Below, piece by piece: positions 1 to 12,479 of a stretch of 64,000 nt of DNA. This stretch comes from Archegozetes longisetosus (Eukaryota; Arthropoda; Arachnida; Sarcoptiformes; Trhypochthoniidae). Both the position numbers and the translations under genes were made by a program. The DNA lies in assembly GCA_018873245.2 (NCBI GenBank), contig JAEMBT020000009.1:12683112-12747111 (forward strand), read 5' to 3'. How positions within the stretch are numbered: the first letter of the stretch is position 1; each line of letters starts with the position of its first letter. The notes below the pieces were generated by a model. It saw nothing but the letters and a program-made list of their open reading frames with translations, was not told where the DNA came from and searched no databases.

Positions 1-202
1 CAACAAATTTAATCTGAATCAAAGTTGAGTCTATGACTGCATAGACCACAATAAGTCAAACAATAAAGAGAATGATAATCAAAATTTAATCAGATATAAC
101 TAATTATGTAACATAAAAAATAGAGCTCATATTAAAAAGACAGAGTTTGAGTAACATTAAAAGTAACTGTAATGTAAAATCGATAGTTATTCAACAGTTA
201 AA

Positions 203-3023
203 CTACATGGCCAATCCTCCTGATACTTGTACTATAGAACCAGTTATGTATGAACTTCTTGTAGATAATAAGAACGCAATTACTTCAGCCACTTCTTCCG
301 GCTGTCCTAATCTTCCCAAAGGTGTTTGTAGTATAAGTTCGTCTTTAACTAAAGATCAAACAAACGAATAGTGAACAGAAATATCAACTGAAAGATAAAT
401 TGAGAAAATAATACATTTTTGAGGCAAAGAATCTGTCATAGGCGTCTCGACGCATCCAGACATAACAGTATTGCAGCGAATATTATGTTTTCCCATTTCT
501 CGGGCCACAGTTCTGGTCAATCCTTCCACAGCGGCCTTTGAAGACACGTAATCGCAATAACCAACGCTTCCAATCTTTGAACCAATGCTTGTCACGTTCA
601 CAATTGATCCCTCACTCACTTTATGGTCGATCATTAGCTTACAGGCCAACTATTGGTGCAAAAGATTGAATTATAGTTCAGGCTAATGGTTTCCGGTTTT
701 GATTTTTACAACTCAGTTCAACCCCCGATTCCAGCTGTGACTGCTTCGGTTAAAATCAGTTGACATCGGTCAATAAAATGATAAAATGACAGCCAAAAGT
801 ATAGATAAATTTACAGAGACTGAGCCCTATATAATTAGGGTGACCAACCGACGAGAGCTTCAAATCATAACAAAAACTACTCATATTTTGAGGTTCATTC
901 ATATTACATTATTATTAAAATAAAGAATACTTTTGCAAAATTTCGACTATCTATAAATAAAATTAACATTATATTTAATATCAACATCACGTTATTCTTC
1001 CAATATGTGATCGGATCTGAAGTCGTGATCTGAATATAATGCGACTCTAATATATAATTGAAATAAACCAAAACTATAAATCTGATTCAGATTTTGAATT
1101 TATTGAAAAAATTCTCATCAAAAAATGCTATTTAAGAAATTAAAAGAACCTGCTAATATCTTCTCTAATCTAATCTCTGCTATAACCATGTTGCCAGTTT
1201 GGGGAGCCGCAATTAGAAAATTTTCGGCAAATTTATTATTGTCCAAATTAGTTTCAATTAAAATGATTCTTATTGCAGAATTTGATAAGAAACGTATTCA
1301 TTTAAACTAACTAGGAAAAAATAACTAATTTACCAAACATTTTCAAATTACTGCCCTCCAAACTGAAAACCTAGTTATGGAAGTGACTAAGTTATTCAAA
1401 ATAAATATTCAAAAATTGGCTCAAAATTATTGTGTTGGATACCACTATTTCAATTCATCTGCGAACTATTACTCAAAAAAGTTATTATTTATGAAGTTTA
1501 ATAAAATAAGATATTATTTAATTAATTTGAATATTGGCCCAAAAATTAAGTTTGATTTCAATATCTAATCTTAAGTCTATTGCATTTGAGTTTCCTATTA
1601 TTTCCGCATATTATTTGTTAAGAATGTGGGATTTGTATTATAAAATTTATAACTACGTACATACAGATAAGATAGGTAAACGGTTTAACACTTCTACTGA
1701 GATCCAATTGACATTGTGAGTTTCAAGTCTGAAATCTTGAAGGTTGGTCACACAATTTATAATTGATTTTTGTAATTCAAACAATCAAACATAAAGTCTG
1801 TTTAGTTGGCTTATTAGAATAAAATCATTTTTAAAATGTTAAACCTTCAACTCATATACGTGTAAATCCATACACTTTCAAAATTTTTCATCCTATTTCA
1901 ATCGAAATCATTTTTTTGTATATTTTAGAACCAAATGAACCCAAAATTATTCGATTTATTTAAATTTTCAAAAGCAATAAAACCAAATTTCGGTTAAAGT
2001 ATTCTCTCTAATTTTACAAACGGTTCGGGAAATATTTTTAATCTGAAACTATTAACCCTATTTAAAGTTAAATTAATTGTTTTGAGTCATAGCAAAAGAA
2101 GAGACAATGGTCTCTATAGAGTGACAATGATTTTCATTGGAAGAGAAGGCCAGTTATATTTTAGTCGTAATTTATGTATATTATTTTATGAAATTTGATA
2201 ACCTTTAATAACACTAATAATTTTTAAAGTTTATACACGTGTGTTTTGTGATACATATATATTTATGTGATATCATTGTGAAAACATTGTATCTCTATAA
2301 AAAATACATTGTCACACATATCTCTCCTCTTGCAATGACCCCATTGCATTTGCAAATTGTAATAACTTGTCGTAATATATCTTTGAGAAAATGGGGAAAA
2401 AGACAGTGTAGACGTGTATTTACAGTAATAAGATCAGATTTTGAGTGCAGTTTTCTAAGGGATTTAAGCCTTTTGTGTATAGATAACTTGCCATTGAATT
2501 TCTCACCAAAATTACATAAGAATAAGAGTCTATCCCAATTTTCAAAATTTTGTAACTTATCACAGTTTGCAAATAAACACTTCAGATAATAAAACGCTTC
2601 AAAAAGACGGAATTATCAGTTAATAAGACATGAATATATCAAAATTCAGACCTGAGTCGCCAGAAAAGTTCCCTTAAGATTTACATCGATGACTTTATCG
2701 AAGTCTTCTTCTGAAATATCAATAAGATCTTGGCTAAAAGCAATGCCGGCACAATTGACCAAAAGAGTGGCCACATTATTGTTGTAATTTTCACTCACAG
2801 ATTTGAATAATTGTTTGATTGATTCGCTTTTGCTGACATCGACCTCAACAGCGATATGTTTTGATTGACTGCTGTTAGAAATGACTTGTTTGGTTTCATT
2901 AGCCCCAGTTATATTCTGGTCTGCGATAACCACCGAAGCATTTTCTTTGGCCAAAATTTGACAAACAGCACGACCAATACCTGAACCACCACCGGTCACT
3001 ACTGCTATTTTATTAGTGAACAT
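203..3023 (-). CDS. SDR family oxidoreductase, HSD17B8-like, copy A (3 exons)
   Basis: Predicted NAD(P)H-dependent short-chain dehydrogenase/reductase. Exon 1 is 2652-3023, exon 2 415-649 and exon 3 203-348, joined in frame to about 250 aa, the usual classical SDR length. Exon 1 starts at the ATG before [16 protein letters not shown], which is the TGxxxGIG cofactor loop, and has an NCAG motif. Exon 2 carries the catalytic Ser and YVSSK (YxxxK). Exon 3 ends in VSGGLAM. This layout, including the NIRCN segment after the catalytic helix, is that of estradiol 17-beta-dehydrogenase 8 and FabG reductases. Intron 1 is 2.0 kb, against about 95 bp in the copies near 53 and 61 kb, so it seems to hold old inserted DNA. 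Intron 2 is 66 bp. Several substitutions next to the usual PG turn (VMSGCVETP) and a T as last base of exon 2 suggest relaxed constraint. The reading frame is open, but expression is unknown. Confidence 0.75.
650..2651 (-). other. Expanded intron 1 of SDR copy A
   Basis: About 2 kb of AT-rich sequence separates exons 2 and 1. It is shared with the right arm (7461-9990), so the expansion predates the inverted duplication. A short open stretch at 2239-2589 (+) recurs at 7479-7772 (-) but resembles no family I recognise. No transposase was identified inside. Confidence 0.5.
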
Positions 3024-4350
3024 TTTTAACAAGGAAGTTTTAACCTTATAATTGTTTAATAAAAAGAGACTATGACTGTCTGAATGAGTGTGTGGCTTTG
3101 ACCAACTTGCAGATAGTTTTATAAGATATTTGATAAGATTTATACGAAAATTTTGTTATTGACATTTAGTCGTTTGATTTGATATCATAAGTATAAACAT
3201 AGGTATTAAAACATTTTCTCAATGGCACTTTGTATTGTTGAACGTTCCCATTCATATAAAACTTGAGATGAAATGGTTTATATCTCAATTTTCAGATCTA
3301 ATCTTAAGAATTTATATCAATTGTCTTATTTGAAAAGGCAATTTTGGCGATAGTTTCTAAATGATATTCTACTTTATTCCACTCAAAGACTCAAAAACTA
3401 ATATTTATAATAGAAATGAACTCATAATTAATAATTTATGCAATATAACAGACAATTATTGGTAATCCATTTGATCTACTTAATGAAATATTGTCTTACA
3501 AAAGAGATATTACTTGATCAAACAATTAATAAAGAATTTCAATACATTCTATAACTAATTTGGTAGATAACACAAATTAAACTAAATTATAATATAAACA
3601 TAATTAATGTTTAATAAAATGATTGGTTCCTATTTGTGACGCAGTATTAATTGTTCGATTAATCAATTCAATAGAAATACACTCGAAAGTCGAAAGTTTA
3701 TGTTCTCTTCTATTAGATAAATTTCATCATTTGAAAATCAAAATTTATATTAAACTAAATATAATATATAAGAAATTTTTAAGAAAGCCATTTTCGATGG
3801 CTACAAATATTGATTGACTTAGACTTGTTCAAAATTCCTAATTTTAATTTTTAACTAACAATTTATAATATAATGGGGTTTATGCCATTAACTATTATTC
3901 AAAAGTGTTTACATTAATAAAAATAGGGAACACCTCTACGAGAACACGACGCAAAATATCGGACTACAATGCTTCTCATTACCTATAATATTTTAATTTA
4001 AAATTAGAACCTACTAAAAACTTGTATCCACTCGTTCCAACCACACGATTAAAAAAATACTTGAATCGGTATTGTTTAGTTATTCATATACTGGAATCAC
4101 ATCCCAGTTCATACGATTAAACTTTTACTTCAAACCCTTTGTATATTCTGGAAGTTACCTAAATTTTAAAATGAAATGAGTTTAGAGCAATAAATATAGT
4201 TTCAATCGACTTTATAATCGAAAAATCTGTCACTGCTTATGTAACTCAATAGTCTTTTGTTGAATTTTTAAATCAGTATAGCTTGAATGTTGTTGACGGA
4301 CAAAATTATTCAATATTAATTTTGAAGGTGATATCACATTCTATTGATTT

Positions 4351-5774
4351 GACAAAAAGATTTCCCACTTAAAACTTTTGAGTACACAGTATGAAGTTGA
4401 ACTTCATTTTCATAACTTTTAGTTATTTTTTGTCTCTTTATTCTTGCAAATTGTTTATTTTGTAAGTCAAAATAAACAAGTCAGATAAAATTTTTAAAAA
4501 TTTGTAAATTAATTTTAGTTTGATGCTACTTTCGAACAAGTTATAAGAAGTCAATTTAAAAATTAGTGATACTGGTAAGTGTAACCTCTGACCTCGTTGG
4601 GCCTTTGTCAACCAGACGGGAGGCGAATATGTTCATTAGATATATGATTATTATTTCTCTATTAAATATAGTTTTAAACATATGAAATTCCGGTTTTCAC
4701 TGATTCCATCTAATATAATTATAAATAAATATAAATATAAAATATTCTCGGGAAGTATGCAAGAGGTCAAAGGACATATGTTGAAACACTCAATTGATTC
4801 CGGCCACGAGAAAATACCCTAATACCTCTTATTCTTTATTATCCATATCTGATTTTGCAAAGACTTTCAAATACTTGTGCTACGGTTTAGTATGTTTAAT
4901 TTCTTAGATGCCATGCCTTCAGTTAAATACCTCTTCAAACTAACCTCCAATTGAATTACCCAAAAAAGTTTACAACAATCCAAAGATTGAATTGACTCCG
5001 CCCACTAAAGAAATCTTAATGCCACTTTTTTTTATTATTAGATGCAATCAGTGTTAATCTATTTGATGACAATGAAAAAGTATTTTCAAAAAAATCAACT
5101 TAAAAGCTATAATTAACTGTTGAAACATTGCATAAGAATTAAGCACAACTACTTAGTAACAAGTCTAAACTTTATAAAACATGCATAAAAAATATACGTC
5201 ATTTTCAGAAAGAGAATTGTCAACTCAAGTTATTAAACCTTAATGAAGAGATCAATAAAACTCAAACTTAACATTAAAGATGGACCAAAGGCAACATCAC
5301 GATTATAAAAATAGCCGAACATTTTTTTATATTGTAAAGGAATAAAGATTAAGATTATTTTCTATTTATCAAATGATGGTTTAAGTAGCAATTTTCTGTC
5401 GATTGCAGTTTGGTAAAGCAATAAGTTTTCACAAGTTTTTGTACTTATTTTTAGAATTAACAGGTGAAAAGGTTTCTAATATTGACCTTATAAGGATTAA
5501 AATAGCAGGGGATTAAAATCTTTCAAAGTCGCCATAATTCTGACTCTTTCTGGGTTTTATTGCATTTCTTAAACCTTATATATAGATTTTAATCGAATGT
5601 ATCTTTAGTTTTTATTGTAATAGGCAAACAGTGAACTTTAAATAAAGTTATCATTTTTAAAGACTGAATTCGTAAACTTTACAATATAATGAGAAAATAT
5701 CTAATGTGAAATACAATTAATAGCGATTATTTCAAACACAATCTAAAGACATGTAACTGACCTATTGCGGCAAT
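4351..5774. other. Spacer between the inverted arms
   Basis: This is AT-rich sequence without a convincing gene, lying between the two arms. I see no matching half on the other side. It may contain old insertion material but shows no readable termini. Confidence 0.5.
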
Positions 5775-7091
5775 ATTTTTTTAAATCAATAGCATGTGAC
5801 ACTATTCCCGAAATATTGAAAAATGTTGACCGTCAACAATATTTAAGCTATACTTACTTAAACATTCAACAAAAGGCTATTAAGAGGCATAAGCAGCAAT
5901 AGATTTTTCAATTATAAGTCGATTGAAACTATGTTTATTGCTCTAAACTCATTTCTTTTAAAAATCTGCAGAAAACACATAGGTTTGGTGTAAAAGTTTG
6001 ATCGTATGGACTGCGATGTGATTCAAATATATGAATAACTAAATAATAATGATTCAAATATTTTTCGAATCGTGTCGTTAGAAGGAGTGGATGCAAATTT
6101 TTAGTCGATTCAAATTTGAAATTAAAATTTTATAGGTAATGAGAAGCGTTGTAGTCCGATGTTTTGCGTCTTGTTCTCGTAGAGGTGTTCCCTATTTTCA
6201 TTAATGTGAACACTTTTGAATAATAATTAATGGCATAAACCCCATTCTATTACAAATTGTTAGTTAAAACTTAAAATTATGAATTTTGAAAAATTCTAAG
6301 TCAATCAATATTTGTAGCCATCGAAAATGGCTCTCTTAAAAGTTTATTTCATATTATTTTTAGTTTAATCTAAATTTCGATTTTCAAATGAAGTTTATCT
6401 AATAGAAGAGAACATAAACTTTAATCTTTCGAGTGTATTTCTATTGAATTGATTGATCGAACAATTAATAATGCGTCACAAATAGGAACCAATCATTTTA
6501 TTAAACATTAATTATGTTTATATTATAATTTAGTTTAATTTGTGTTATCTACCAAATTAGTTATAGAATGTATTGAAATTCTTTATTAATTGTTTGATCA
6601 AGTAATATCTCTTTTGTAAGACAATATTTCATTAAGTAGATCAAATGGATTACCAATAATTGTCTGTTATATTGCATAAATTATTAATTATGAGTTCATT
6701 TCTATTATAAATATTAGTTTTTGAGTCTTTGAGTGGAATAAAGTAGAATATCATTTAGAAACTATCGCCAAAATTGCCTTTTCAAATAAGACAATTGATA
6801 TAAATTCTTAAGATTAGATCTGAAAATTGAGATATAAACCATTTCATCTCAAGTTTTATATGAATGGGAACGTTCAACAATACAAAGTGCCATTGAGAAA
6901 ATGTTTTAATACCTATGTTTATACTTATGATATCAAATCAAACGACTAAATGTCAATAACAAAATTTTCGTATAAATCTTATCAAATATCTTATAAAACT
7001 CTCTGCAAGTTGGTCAAAGCCACACACTCATTCAGACAGTCATAGTCTCTTTTTATTAAACATTTATAAGGTTAAAACTTCCTTGTTAAAA

Positions 7092-10000
7092 ATGTTCACT
7101 AATAAAATAGCAGTTGTGACCGGTGGTGGTTCAGGTATTGGTCGTGCTGTTTGTCAAATTTTGGCCAAAGAAAATGCTTCGGTGGTTATCGCAGACCAGA
7201 ATATAACTGGGGCTAATGAAACCAAACAGGTCATTTCTAACAGCAGTCAATCAAAACATATCGCTGTTGAGGTCGATGTCAGCAAAAGCGAATCAGTCAA
7301 ACAATTGTTCAAATCTATTAGCGAAAATTACAATAGTGTGGCCACTCTTTTGGTCAATTGTGCCGGCATTGCTTCTAAACAAGATCTTATTGATATTTCA
7401 GAAGAAAAATTCGATAAAGTCATCGATGTAAATCTTAAGGGAACTTTTCTGGCGACTCAGGTCTGAGTTTTGATATTTTTATGTCTTATCAACTGATAAT
7501 TCAGTCTTTTGAGGCATTTTATTATCTGAAGTGCTTATTTGCAAACTGTGATAAGTTACAAAATTTTGAAAATTGGGATAGACTCTTATTCCTATGTATT
7601 TTTGTGAGAAATTCAATGGGAAGTTATCTATACACAAAAGGCTTAAATCCCTTAGAAAACTGCACTCAAAGTCTGATCTTATTACTGTAAATACATGTCT
7701 ACACTGTCTTTTTCTCCATTTTCTCAAAAATACATTACAACGAGTTATTGCAATTTGCAAATAAGGGGTCAATGCAAGAGGAAAAACAGAAGAGACTATG
7801 TATTTCTATAGAGATAACACGTGGACCAAATGTATATGCTGATAGAACAAATTTAATTGCACAAAAAAGACTAGAGATAATCAGACAGAATAAATTGCAT
7901 AACAATGAATGATAAAGGTACTAGATAATATTCTCGAATTGTCGGCCTTTGCTCTTGGTGACCTTCTCAAGGCGAGTCAAAAAATGGTCAATAATTCTGT
8001 GCCGAGTTTCATCATCAATGCTCTTTATCACATGTGTTGTTCGGTCCTTAAGCTCTTCAATTGTCTCAAGTGTTTCTTGGCTTGGATGGTACACTTCGTC
8101 CTTGGTGAGATCCCAGAGCTTAAGGACCGAATAACACATGTGATAAAGAGCATTGATGATGAAACTCGGCACAGAATTATTGACCATTTTTTGACTCGCC
8201 TTGAGAAGGTCACCAAGAGCAAAGGCCGACAATTCGAGAATATTATTATCTAGTACCTTTATCATTCATTGTTATGCAATTTATTCTGTCTGATTATCTC
8301 TAGTCGTTTTTGTGCAATTAAATTTGTTCTATCAGCATATACATTTGGCCCACGTGTTATAGTGATTTCACAATAATATCACAAATATGTATCACAAAAT
8401 ACACGTGTATGAACTTTGAAAATTATTAGTGTTATTAAAGGTTATCAAATTTCATAAAATAATATACATAAACTACGACTAAAATTTAACTGGCCCTCTC
8501 TTCCAATGAAAATCATTGTCACTCTATAGAGACATTATCTCTCCTTTTGCCATGACTCAAAACAATCAATTCAACTTTAAATCAGGTTAATGGTTTCAGA
8601 TTAAAAATATTTCCCGAACCGTTTGTAAAATTAGAGAGAATACTTTAACCGAAATTTGGTTTTATTGCTTTTGAAAATTTAAATAAATCGAATAATTTTG
8701 GGCTCAATTCGTTCTAAAATATAAAAAAAATGATTTCGATTGGAATAGGATGAAAAATTTTGAAAGTGTATCGATTTACACGTAAATGAGTTGAAGGTTT
8801 TACACTTTTAAAATGATTTTATTCTAATAAGCCAACTAAATAGATTTTATATTTCATTATATGAATTACAAAAATCAATTATAAATTGTGTGACCAACCT
8901 TCAAAATTTCAGACTTGAAACTCACAATGTCAATTGGATCTCAGTAGAAGTGTTAAACCGTTTACCCATCCTATCTGTAAGCACGTAGTTATAAATTTAT
9001 AACATAAGCCTCAAATTCCTAACAAATAATATGAGAAAATAATAGAAACTCAAATGCAATAGACCTAAGATGACACATAAAAATCAAACTTAATTTTTTG
9101 GGCCAATATTCACATTATTCAATTAATATTTTATTTTATTAAACTTTATAAATAATAAATTTCTTGAGTAATAATTTGAAGATGAATTGAAATAGTGGTA
9201 TCCAACATAATAATTTTGAGCCAACTTTTAAATATTTATTTTGAATAACTTAGTCACTTCCATAACTAGGTTTTCAGTTTTGAGGGCAGTAATTTGAAAA
9301 TGTTTAGTAAATTAGTTATTTTTTCCAAGTTAGTTTGAATTAATACATTTCTTATCAAATTCTGCAATAAGAATTATTTTAATTGAAACTAATTTGGATA
9401 ATAATAAATTTGCCGAAAATTTTCTAATTGCGGCTCCCCAAACTAACATAGTTATGGCAGAGATTAGATTAGCTGAGATATTAACAGGTTATTTTAATTT
9501 CTTAAGTAGCATTTTTTGATGAGAATTTTTTCAATAAATTCAAAATTTGAATCAGATTTATAGTTTTGGTTTATTCCAGTTATATATCAGTCACATTCTG
9601 TTCAGATCACGACTTCAGATCCGATCACATATTGGAAGAATAACGTGATGTTGATATTAAATAAAATGTTAATTTTATTTATAAATAGTTGAAATTTTGC
9701 CAAAGTTTTCGTTATTTATTTAAATAATAATGTAATATGAATGAACCTCAAAATATGAGTAGTTTTTGTCACGATTTGAAGCTCTCGTAAGTTGGTCACC
9801 CTAATTATATAGGGCTCAATTTCTGTAAATTTATCTATACTTTTGGCTGTCATTTTGTCATTTTATTGACCGATGTCAACTGATTTTAACCGAAGCAGTC
9901 ACAGCTGGAATCGGGGATTGAACTGAGTTGTAATAGGTCAAAACCAGAAACCATTAGCCCGAACTATAATTCAATCTTTTGCAACAATAGTTGGCCTGTA

Positions 10001-10437
10001 AGCTAATGATCGACCATAAAGTGAGTGAGGGCTCAATTGTGAACGTGACAAGCGTTTGCTCAAAGATTGGAAGCGTTCGTCTATGCAATTATGTGTCTTC
10101 AAAGGCCGCTGTGGAAGGATTGACCAGAACTGTGGCCCGAGAAATGGGAAAATATAATATTCGCTGCAATGCTGTTATGCCAGGATTAATCGAGACGCCT
10201 ATGACAGAATCTGTGCCTCAAGGAGGTATAGTTTTCTCAACTAATCTTTCAGCTGATGTTTCTGTTCACTACTTGTTTGCTTGATCTCTAGCTAAAGACG
10301 AACTTATACTACAAACACTTCTGGGAAGAACAGGACAGCCGGAAGAAGTGGCTGAAGTAATTGCGTTCTTATTATCTCCAAGAAGTTCATACATAACTGG
10401 TTCTATAGTACAAGTGTCAGGAGGATTGGCCATGTAG
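7092..10437 (+). CDS. SDR family oxidoreductase, HSD17B8-like, copy B (3 exons)
   Basis: This is the mirror copy of the gene at 203-3023. Exon 1 is 7092-7460, exon 2 9991-10225 and exon 3 10292-10437, giving 249 aa in frame with GT-AG introns. Visible motifs are [13 protein letters not shown] (cofactor loop), NCAG, the catalytic Ser-Tyr-Lys set with YVSSK, the PG turn (VMPGLIETP) and the C-terminal VSGGLAM. One Asn codon is missing relative to copy A. Intron 1 is 2.5 kb because it holds the shared expansion and a mariner foldback. The TAG stop is followed at once by a hAT-like MITE whose target duplication contains the stop codon, so the coding region survived the insertion. The probable activity is oxidation or reduction of a hydroxyl/keto group on a steroid, acyl or similar lipid, as in the family; the substrate is not determinable. 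Confidence 0.82.
7815..8359. mobile_element. Tail-to-tail foldback made from a mariner 3' end
   Basis: Two near-perfect inverted arms (about 7815-8056 and 8119-8359) flank a spacer of about 60 bp. Each arm reads, outward, as the C-terminus of a Tc1/mariner-type transposase ([25 protein letters not shown]) followed by a terminal repeat starting TAACACGTGG. Read on the minus strand, the spacer continues the same transposase (KDEVYHPS). The left arm of the large duplication has an uninterrupted version of this locus near 2280. The insertion is at a TA, as expected for the superfamily. It cannot encode an active enzyme. Confidence 0.8.
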
Positions 10438-11002
10438 TAGTGTTGTATAGCTTAGAGATTTTTAGTTTGTCTTGTCTTAGTCTTAGTCTTATAGTCAAAA
10501 ATTTTCTTTTGGCTTATCTTTTGCTTAGTCTTAGTCTTACTACTTGTGTTAGTTATCTCTTTATAGCATATATTATAACGTTTTGAAATTTTTTATTATC
10601 TAATATGTTTCATAAAATGATGAATAGACTAACAAAACAAAACTAAGCGCAAAGACATTCACTATTAAAATGCATTCCAATAGGAGTGCAATTGTTTATC
10701 TAGTGATTCACAAATGGTTTTATAATTGAAAAATTCAAAAAATGAATCATTTCTAATGGATTAAATGACCATATTTGTATCTAAACCTCTCACTTTGTCT
10801 TAGTCTTAGTCTTACTCCTATAAATATGTTTCTCTTGTCTTAGTCTTAATTTTACAGAAAGAAATTTCATTTGTCTTAATCTTAGTCTTAATTTGAAAAT
10901 CCAAAAATCATTTGTCTGACTTAGTCTTAGTCTTAAGCCAAACGATTTTAATATATCTTATTTTGCTTAGTCTTATTCTTAGTCTTAAGCTATACATCAC
11001 TA
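10438..11002. mobile_element. hAT-like MITE with internal CTTAGT repeats
   Basis: A 565 bp non-autonomous element. Its ends are inverted (TAGTGTTGTATAGCTT at the left, the complement of TAGTGATGTATAGCTT at the right). It is flanked by an 8 bp duplication, CCATGTAG/ACATGTAG with one mismatch. The inverted copy of the locus near 200-210 shows the empty site. The interior is built from many short copies of CTTAGT/TCTTAG on the + strand. An 8 bp duplication and TAG-starting ends fit hAT elements; no transposase is encoded. Confidence 0.8.
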
Positions 11003-11277
11003 ACATGTAGTTTAACTGTTGAATAACCATAGATTTTGTACTACAATTATTTTTAGTGTTACTCAAATTTTGTTTTTATATTTTTAACATGAGCTCTATT
11101 TTTATATATGTTATATAATTAGTTATGTCTGATTAAAATTGAATTACAATTCACTTATTGCTTGACTTATTGAGGTCTATGCAGTCATAGACTCAACTTT
11201 GATTCAGATTAAATTTGTCGAAATTAGTTGAACCTTGTCCAAAATCATTTTAAATTAACTTCAAAACATTTCTTCAA

Positions 11278-11515
11278 AAAAATTGCATACAATTTACAGA
11301 TATCTTTTACATACCTAGAGCATACTTTGTTGCAAAACAGCATAAAATTTAAATCATAGAAAGTTTTTATAACTTAAAAATATCATTTTACATGGCTTAT
11401 TGTTTACGGTCAAAATAAAATCTTTTCAAATCTACTAAATTTTACGCTGTTTTGCAACAAAGTATGCTTTAGGTATGTAAAATATATCTGTAAATTGTAC
11501 GCAAAAATACTGATT
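11278..11515. mobile_element. Foldback MITE, arms about 70 bp
   Basis: Bases 11278-11350 match the reverse complement of 11445-11515 with few mismatches. Both arms carry the string GCATACTTTGTTGCAAAACA or its complement. About 95 bp of unique AT-rich DNA lies between. No coding potential and no clear target duplication were seen. Confidence 0.7.
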
Positions 11516-11639
11516 TTTAATTCAGTTTATTAACTTATTAAGTAGGCATTGGCCGATATAATTGTTATCATTTGTTTCTATTAACAGATAGCTGTCATTT
11601 AAAGGTAACCTTTTTCTTAAACTTCACTTTTATATTTCA

Positions 11640-11870
11640 TACCTCTCTTGATGAGTTAGAGAAGGTATTATTGACCTAACCTGATAACAAACTAACATTT
11701 GTGATCTTGAACAGAGTCAAGGCTTACACTATAAGAAATCTGCTGAATATCTCCTCATCATATCGACTCTTAGGCTCACTGATCTGTCACTGAACTGCTT
11801 GTATTCTAATAAATATGTTTTGGATTCCTATTGTAGATCAGTTGATCAGGTATTCAATTGAAGAGATATT
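11640..11870. repeat. Dispersed repeat, inverted copy of 50230-50470
   Basis: The reverse complement of this segment matches the DNA next to the SDR cluster near 50.3 kb, including the shared stretches around TTTTCAGCAGATTTCTTATA and TAGTTTGTTA. It is noncoding and probably a piece of the same duplicated SDR neighbourhood or of an unclassified transposon. Confidence 0.5.
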
Positions 11871-11939
11871 ATCGAAGACGAGCACTAAACTCGTGGAAAA
11901 GGAATGTGCAAATTGTTGGAAAACCAGATATGAATAATA

Positions 11940-12230
11940 AAGTGAAATATTAGTGGCTTAAACTTTCAAATTTGGATTCATTTAAAAGACACGATTGAAT
12001 GAATAGTTGAATGAGTGTTGTTTAGATATACATAAATTAGAACATCGCATTCCATATAATTCAACTTTTAATTTAAATCTATGTATATTCTATGAAATTT
12101 TAAAATAAAATGAGTTTAGAGCAATAAATATAGTTTAATCAAATTTGTAATCGAAAAATCTATTACTGATTATATCACTCAATAGTCTTTTGTTGAATCT
12201 TTAAATCGGTATAACTTTATCTACTGCACA
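11940..12230. repeat. Dispersed repeat family R1
   Basis: This copy of a noncoding repeat is also seen near 4020-4310, 5815-6110 (inverted), 48050-48560, 51780-52150, 54780-55090 and 58440-58625. Hallmarks are GATTCAATGAATAGTTGAAT-like and AGAGCAATAAATATAG strings. It usually lies downstream of an SDR copy, so it probably travels with the SDR duplication unit. Confidence 0.6.
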
Positions 12231-12479
12231 TCAAATCATGTAAATAATGTTTACGATAGATTGAAAGCTCATAAGCGAGATCTCAAATGTTAGTTATTTT
12301 GGTTTCACGTGGGATTACTGGACACACAGAACCTTCAAAACGAAATATCTATCAATAACAGTACTAAATATTAAACATAGGCGAATCAATGCCAGAGTTC
12401 TGGGCACGATTAACACATCTAACAAGAAAGCTATTAATACAAAAAGAGATCAAATCAATAATTGAGGTATTTTTGAAAA

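Larger units (their letters stand above)
1..4350. repeat. Left arm of a large inverted duplication
   Basis: This stretch matches, in reverse complement, the sequence from about 5775 to 11218. The first bases of the window pair with bases near 11215, and the SDR exons pair with those of the right arm. The left arm probably continues beyond the window start. It lacks two transposons that the right arm has near 7815 and 10438, so it preserves the empty sites. The end at 4350 is approximate and lies where the match to about 5775-5830 fades. Confidence 0.85.
5775..11218. repeat. Right arm of the large inverted duplication
   Basis: This is the reverse complement of the left arm, including the upstream DNA and all three exons of the SDR gene. 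The arm is longer because of a 545 bp mariner-derived foldback (7815-8359) and a 565 bp hAT-like MITE (10438-11002). Both are absent from the left arm. The match reaches 11218, which pairs with the first bases of the window. Confidence 0.85.

Noticed and set aside
147..371. Plus-strand open frames such as 147-371, 55611-55802 and 60879-61070 sharing the start [18 protein letters not shown]
   Set aside because: They are antisense readings of SDR exon 3, which explains their similarity to each other.
2239..2589. 116-residue frame shared by both palindrome arms
   Set aside because: It lies within intron 1 of the SDR gene, has no recognised family and is broken in the other arm; shared ancestry alone explains it.
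7909..8265. Two 114-residue frames on opposite strands with the same sequence
   Set aside because: They arise because the DNA is a foldback of a mariner 3' end; half of each frame is antisense.
8880..9805. Possible element bounded by TGTGACCAACCTTC and TTGGTCACCC inside the SDR intron
   Set aside because: The inverted match is short and imperfect and no target duplication or empty site could be identified.
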